DNA of 64,000 nucleotides from Desulfofundulus thermobenzoicus (lineage in GTDB: Bacteria; Bacillota; Desulfotomaculia; Desulfotomaculales; Desulfovirgulaceae), in the NCBI RefSeq assembly GCF_009428905.1, contig NZ_WHYR01000014.1, positions 1-64,000 on the forward strand. Direction: 5' to 3'. Position 1 is the stretch's first letter. Each line of letters begins with the position of its first letter. Under the pieces are notes generated by a model. That model made no database searches and was not told where the DNA came from. It saw nothing but the letters and a program-made list of their open reading frames with translations. This document shows positions 61,318 through 64,000 of this stretch, piece by piece. A program made the translations under genes and the position numbers.

Positions 61318-62268
61318 AATACCTTTCATTTCCTGCACCGTTTCCGCCCGGTTGATTTGTTCCCGCAGCCGGGCGGCCCCCTTGAGCCCCTTCAAATACC
61401 AGGCGGCGTGCTTGCGCATTTCCAGCACACCGGTACGCTCCCCCTTATGCTCCACCAGCAACGCCAGGTGTCGCAGGGCGGTGCGCACCTTTTCCTCCCG
61501 CGGGGGCTCCGGCAGCAGTTCTCCGGTGGCCAGATAGTGCACCGTGCGGGCAAAAATCCAGGGGTTACCCATGGAGGCCCGGCCGATCATCACCCCGTGG
61601 CAGCCCGTTTCTTCCATCATTTGTAACGCCTCCGGGGGAGTACGAATATCCCCGTTCCCGATTACCGGGATGTTAACCGCCTCTTTTACCCGGCGGATAA
61701 TCCCCCAATCGGCCCGCCCGCTGTAAAACTGCTCCCGGGTGCGCCCGTGTACGGTAACCGCCGCCGCCCCGGCCGATTCCACCAGCCGGGCCAGTTCCAC
61801 CGCATTGACGTTTTCTTCGTCCCACCCCTTGCGCATTTTCACCGTCACGGGCACCTTTACCCGGGCCACCACCGCCTCCACAATGGCCGCGGCCAGCTCC
61901 GGGTTTTTCATCAGGGCTGCCCCTTCCCCGTTGCGGACAATTTTGGGCGTGGGACAGCCCATGTTGATGTCGATGATGTCCGCCCCGGCCTGCTCCACCA
62001 GTTCCGCCGCCCGGGCCATATATTCCGGGCGGGAACCGAAGATCTGCACCGCCAGGGGACCCTCTTCCCCCCGGTGGTCCAGGATGACCAGTGTACGGGG
62101 GTTGCCGTAGAGCAGGGCCTGGTCGCTGATCATTTCGGTGAAAACCAGGCCGCACCCCGCCTCCCGGGCCAGGATGCGGTAAGCCCGGTCGGTCACCCCG
62201 GCCATGGGGGCGGCAATCACCGGATTGTCCAGACTGATATGGCCAATACGCAATCCAACGCTTTTCAT
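61294..62268 (-). CDS. dusB: tRNA-dihydrouridine synthase, DusB family
   Basis: The 324-residue protein starts MKSVGLRIGHISLDNPVIAA. It has the FMN TIM-barrel with APMAGVTDRAYRILAREAG, the catalytic cysteine in NMGCPTPKIVRNGEGAALM, VTVKMRKGWDEENVN, VHGRTREQFYSGRADWGIIR and IGNGDIRTPPEALQMME. It reduces uridines in tRNA. The gene overlaps the 3' end of the broken toxin-like gene on the other strand by 24 nt. The ribosome-binding site is weak (AGGACGAAG). Confidence 0.94.
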   Translation of the reverse strand: MKSVGLRIGHISLDNPVIAAPMAGVTDRAYRILAREAGCGLVFTEMISDQALLYGNPRTLVILDHRGEEGPLAVQIFGSRPEYMARAAELVEQAGADIIDINMGCPTPKIVRNGEGAALMKNPELAAAIVEAVVARVKVPVTVKMRKGWDEENVNAVELARLVESAGAAAVTVHGRTREQFYSGRADWGIIRRVKEAVNIPVIGNGDIRTPPEALQMMEETGCHGVMIGRASMGNPWIFARTVHYLATGELLPEPPREEKVRTALRHLALLVEHKGERTGVLEMRKHAAWYLKGLKGAARLREQINRAETVQEMKGILNTVLLS

Positions 62269-62334
62269 TATCTTCGTCCTGTACGGATTGACACCCGCCG
62301 GCAGATCCGCCATTGCCCGGCCGGCCCCGCTCAC

Positions 62335-63114
62335 TTACCCCTTCCGAATAGTTGAATTCCGCTCATAAATCATGTGCAGGCCTTTTAAAGTGAGCAGGGT
62401 ATCCACCCGGTCGATGGTCCGGGACTCACCGGCAATGAGTTCGGCCAGCCCCCCGGTGGCCAGGACGGTGGTATTTCCATCCAGCTCCGCCTTCATCCGG
62501 CGCACAATTTCATCCACCTGGCCCACAAAGCCAAAGACAATGCCGGCCTGCATGCTGGCCACGGTGTTCCTGCCGATGACCGACGGCGGCCGGACCAGCT
62601 CCACCCGGGGCAGCTTGGCCGCCCGGGCAAAAAGGGCTTCGGTGGAAATGCCGATGCCCGGGGCAATGGCTCCGCCCAGGTATTCCCCCCGGGCCGAAAT
62701 GGCATCGAAGGTGGTGGCCGTACCGAAATCCACAATGATCAGCGGACCGCCGTAAAGCTCATATCCGGCCACGGCGTTGACGATGCGGTCGGCCCCCACT
62801 TCCCGGGGGTCGTCGGTTTTAATGGCCAGGCCGGTTTTAATGCCCGGCCCCACCACCAGGGGCTGCAGGCCGAAGTATTTCCGGCTCATCTGCTCTAAAG
62901 CCAGCATCAGGGGGGGAACCACCGAGGCAATGACCAGCGCATCTATCTCGGCAAAGGAAATGCCGGAATACTGAAAAAGGTTGCGCAGCAACATGCCAAA
63001 TTCATCGGCGGTACGCTGGGGGCCGGTGGATACGCGCCAGTGCTCCACCAGTTCCCGACCCTTGTATACCCCCAGGACAATGTTTGTATTCCCCACGTCA
63101 AAAACCAGGATCAT
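62335..63114 (-). CDS. coaX: Type III pantothenate kinase
   Basis: The 259-residue protein starts [20 protein letters not shown], with AAAGGAG 9 nt upstream. It has the ASKHA fold features (the phosphate loop [60 protein letters not shown]-like [20 protein letters not shown] and [20 protein letters not shown]). It phosphorylates pantothenate for coenzyme A synthesis. It is divergent from birA and upstream of dusB on the same strand. Confidence 0.96.
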   Translation of the reverse strand: MILVFDVGNTNIVLGVYKGRELVEHWRVSTGPQRTADEFGMLLRNLFQYSGISFAEIDALVIASVVPPLMLALEQMSRKYFGLQPLVVGPGIKTGLAIKTDDPREVGADRIVNAVAGYELYGGPLIIVDFGTATTFDAISARGEYLGGAIAPGIGISTEALFARAAKLPRVELVRPPSVIGRNTVASMQAGIVFGFVGQVDEIVRRMKAELDGNTTVLATGGLAELIAGESRTIDRVDTLLTLKGLHMIYERNSTIRKG

Positions 63115-63296
63115 CAGCACCCACTCCTTTGCCTTTAATTGTATCAAAGGGGATACCGACGATGCAATAAAATGTACAGGCCGGTGAATTCCCGGCAGTT
63201 GTAAGTTTACACCGCCACCGTCATAATGCCGGTCAAGGAGGCCCGGATGTAAGAGGATAGATAACACCCGGCCGTTAACCATACTGTTCATATTTG

Positions 63297-63325
63297 TTGA
63301 CAAATACCGTCATTTGCCATACAAT
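63297..63325 (+). promoter_or_regulatory. Sigma-A promoter of birA
   Basis: TTGACA at 63297-63302 and TACAAT at 63320-63325 have 17-nt spacing. The start codon follows about 33 nt later. Confidence 0.8.
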
Positions 63326-63357
63326 GAGAAAAACTGCTTTTGCACGAGGTGCCCTGC

Positions 63358-64000
63358 TTGAAGGAACAGGTGCTGGATCTGCTGAAAAAAGGTTATCCGG
63401 AATTTGTATCGGGTGAGGTCATCTGCCGGGCCCTGGGAGTTTCCCGCACGGCGGTGTGGAAGCACATCCAGGCCCTGCGCTCGGCCGGCTATGACATCGA
63501 GGCCGTACCCCATGCCGGCTACCGCCTGATAAGCGTGCCGGACCGCCTTTATCCCGGGGAAATCACCCGGGGGTTGAATACTTCTTTTATCGGGCAACAG
63601 GTGTATTACTACGACCGGTTAGAATCCACCAACCGCACCGCCCGGGAGCTGGCCGGCCGGGGAGTGGCCGGCGGCAGCCTGGTGGTGGCCGAAGAACAGG
63701 CCGGCGGCCGGGGACGCATGGGCCGGAGCTGGTTTTCCCCCTACGGCTGCGGCCTCTGGTTTTCCGTTATCCTGTACCCGGAGGTGAATCCCCTGCACGC
63801 CCCGCCCCTGACCATGCTGGCGGCGGTGGCCGCGGCCCGGGCACTGCGCCGCACTGCCGGGGTAAAGGCGGGTATTAAATGGCCCAACGACCTGCTGGTG
63901 AATGACAAAAAAATCTGCGGCATTTTAACCGAACTCTCCGCTGAAATGGAGCGGGTCAACTACCTGATCATGGGCATGGGGCTCAATGTAAACATTGCCG
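63358..64000 (+). CDS. birA: Biotin operon repressor / biotin-[acetyl-CoA-carboxylase] ligase (partial, C-terminus missing)
   Basis: About 214 codons are visible. The N-terminal winged helix is LKEQVLDLLKKGYPEFVSGE and VICRALGVSRTAVWKHIQAL, so it can be a repressor. The ligase domain begins with YYYDRLESTNRTARELAGRG, has GGRGRMGRSWFSPYGCGLWF (the biotin/ATP loop) and GIKWPNDLLVNDKKICGILT. TTG at 63358 has GAGGTG 7 nt upstream; an in-frame GTG three codons earlier is weaker. The end lies beyond the window. Confidence 0.93.
   Translation, partial: MKEQVLDLLKKGYPEFVSGEVICRALGVSRTAVWKHIQALRSAGYDIEAVPHAGYRLISVPDRLYPGEITRGLNTSFIGQQVYYYDRLESTNRTARELAGRGVAGGSLVVAEEQAGGRGRMGRSWFSPYGCGLWFSVILYPEVNPLHAPPLTMLAAVAAARALRRTAGVKAGIKWPNDLLVNDKKICGILTELSAEMERVNYLIMGMGLNVNIA

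Overview
The window reads as a chromosomal segment of a GC-rich anaerobic Firmicute of the Peptococcaceae type (Desulfotomaculum, Desulfofundulus or Pelotomaculum-like). This placement is an inference from three things: the Firmicutes-specific block ctsR-mcsA-mcsB-clpC-radA-disA-carD-yacL-ispD-ispF...gltX-cysE-cysS-mrnC-rlmB-yacP-sigH, the anaerobic ferredoxin/flavin enzymes, and frequent TTG/GTG starts behind strong Shine-Dalgarno sequences. Nearly all genes lie on the minus strand.

Layout. (1) 1-7.1 kb: an apparent tricarboxylic/dicarboxylic acid operon with a TRAP transporter (dctP, dctQ, dctM), a PrpF-type isomerase, an NAD-type isocitrate dehydrogenase-like enzyme, and a fumarate reductase/tricarballylate dehydrogenase-like Fe-S plus flavoprotein pair. 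Two similar structured leaders ending in intrinsic terminators precede dctP and prpF. They are the best candidate here for an undescribed regulatory RNA. (2) 7.2-17.4 kb: an MFS transporter, a four-subunit 2-oxoacid:ferredoxin oxidoreductase (korDABC), a three-subunit NADH-oxidising flavin/Fe-S module (NuoE, NuoF and a short NuoG-like protein), and a small DUF488/dual-OB-like group. (3) 17.5-27.4 kb: a nitrogen cluster with an Lrp regulator, an Amt transporter, a GlnA/GmaS-type ligase, a glutamate synthase split into three proteins in MgsC-, MgsB- and MgsA-like form, EtfAB, and a sarcosine-oxidase-beta-like FAD dehydrogenase. The gene content and order suggest an ETF-linked N-methylglutamate (methylamine) pathway in an anaerobe. 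(4) 27.5-31.6 kb: a repeat-rich region with a 413-bp near-perfect tandem duplication, a membrane/phytoene-desaturase-like fusion gene and a RelE/ParE-type toxin-antitoxin pair. (5) 31.6-38.4 kb and 44.4-55.9 kb: the conserved housekeeping block. It is split by about 6 kb of accessory genes (Uma2, a BASS transporter, glcDF and a DUF6125-like gene), and glcF carries an in-frame TAG. (6) 56-64 kb: tRNA-Asn, lysS, greA, a relative of cyanobacterial acyl-ACP reductase, an HTH regulator, a small antitoxin-like gene next to a broken toxin-like gene, dusB, coaX and divergent birA.

Short GC-rich inverted repeats with the core GGGGACGGTTC are scattered between genes. At two places (the desaturase gene and ispD) they sit exactly at the junction of a duplicated gene 5' end, and they supply the last codons of ispD and of the truncated desaturase copy. 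No transposase, prophage, CRISPR array, rRNA or replication origin was seen. Start codons were moved from the longest reading frames where a Shine-Dalgarno sequence or family length supports it.
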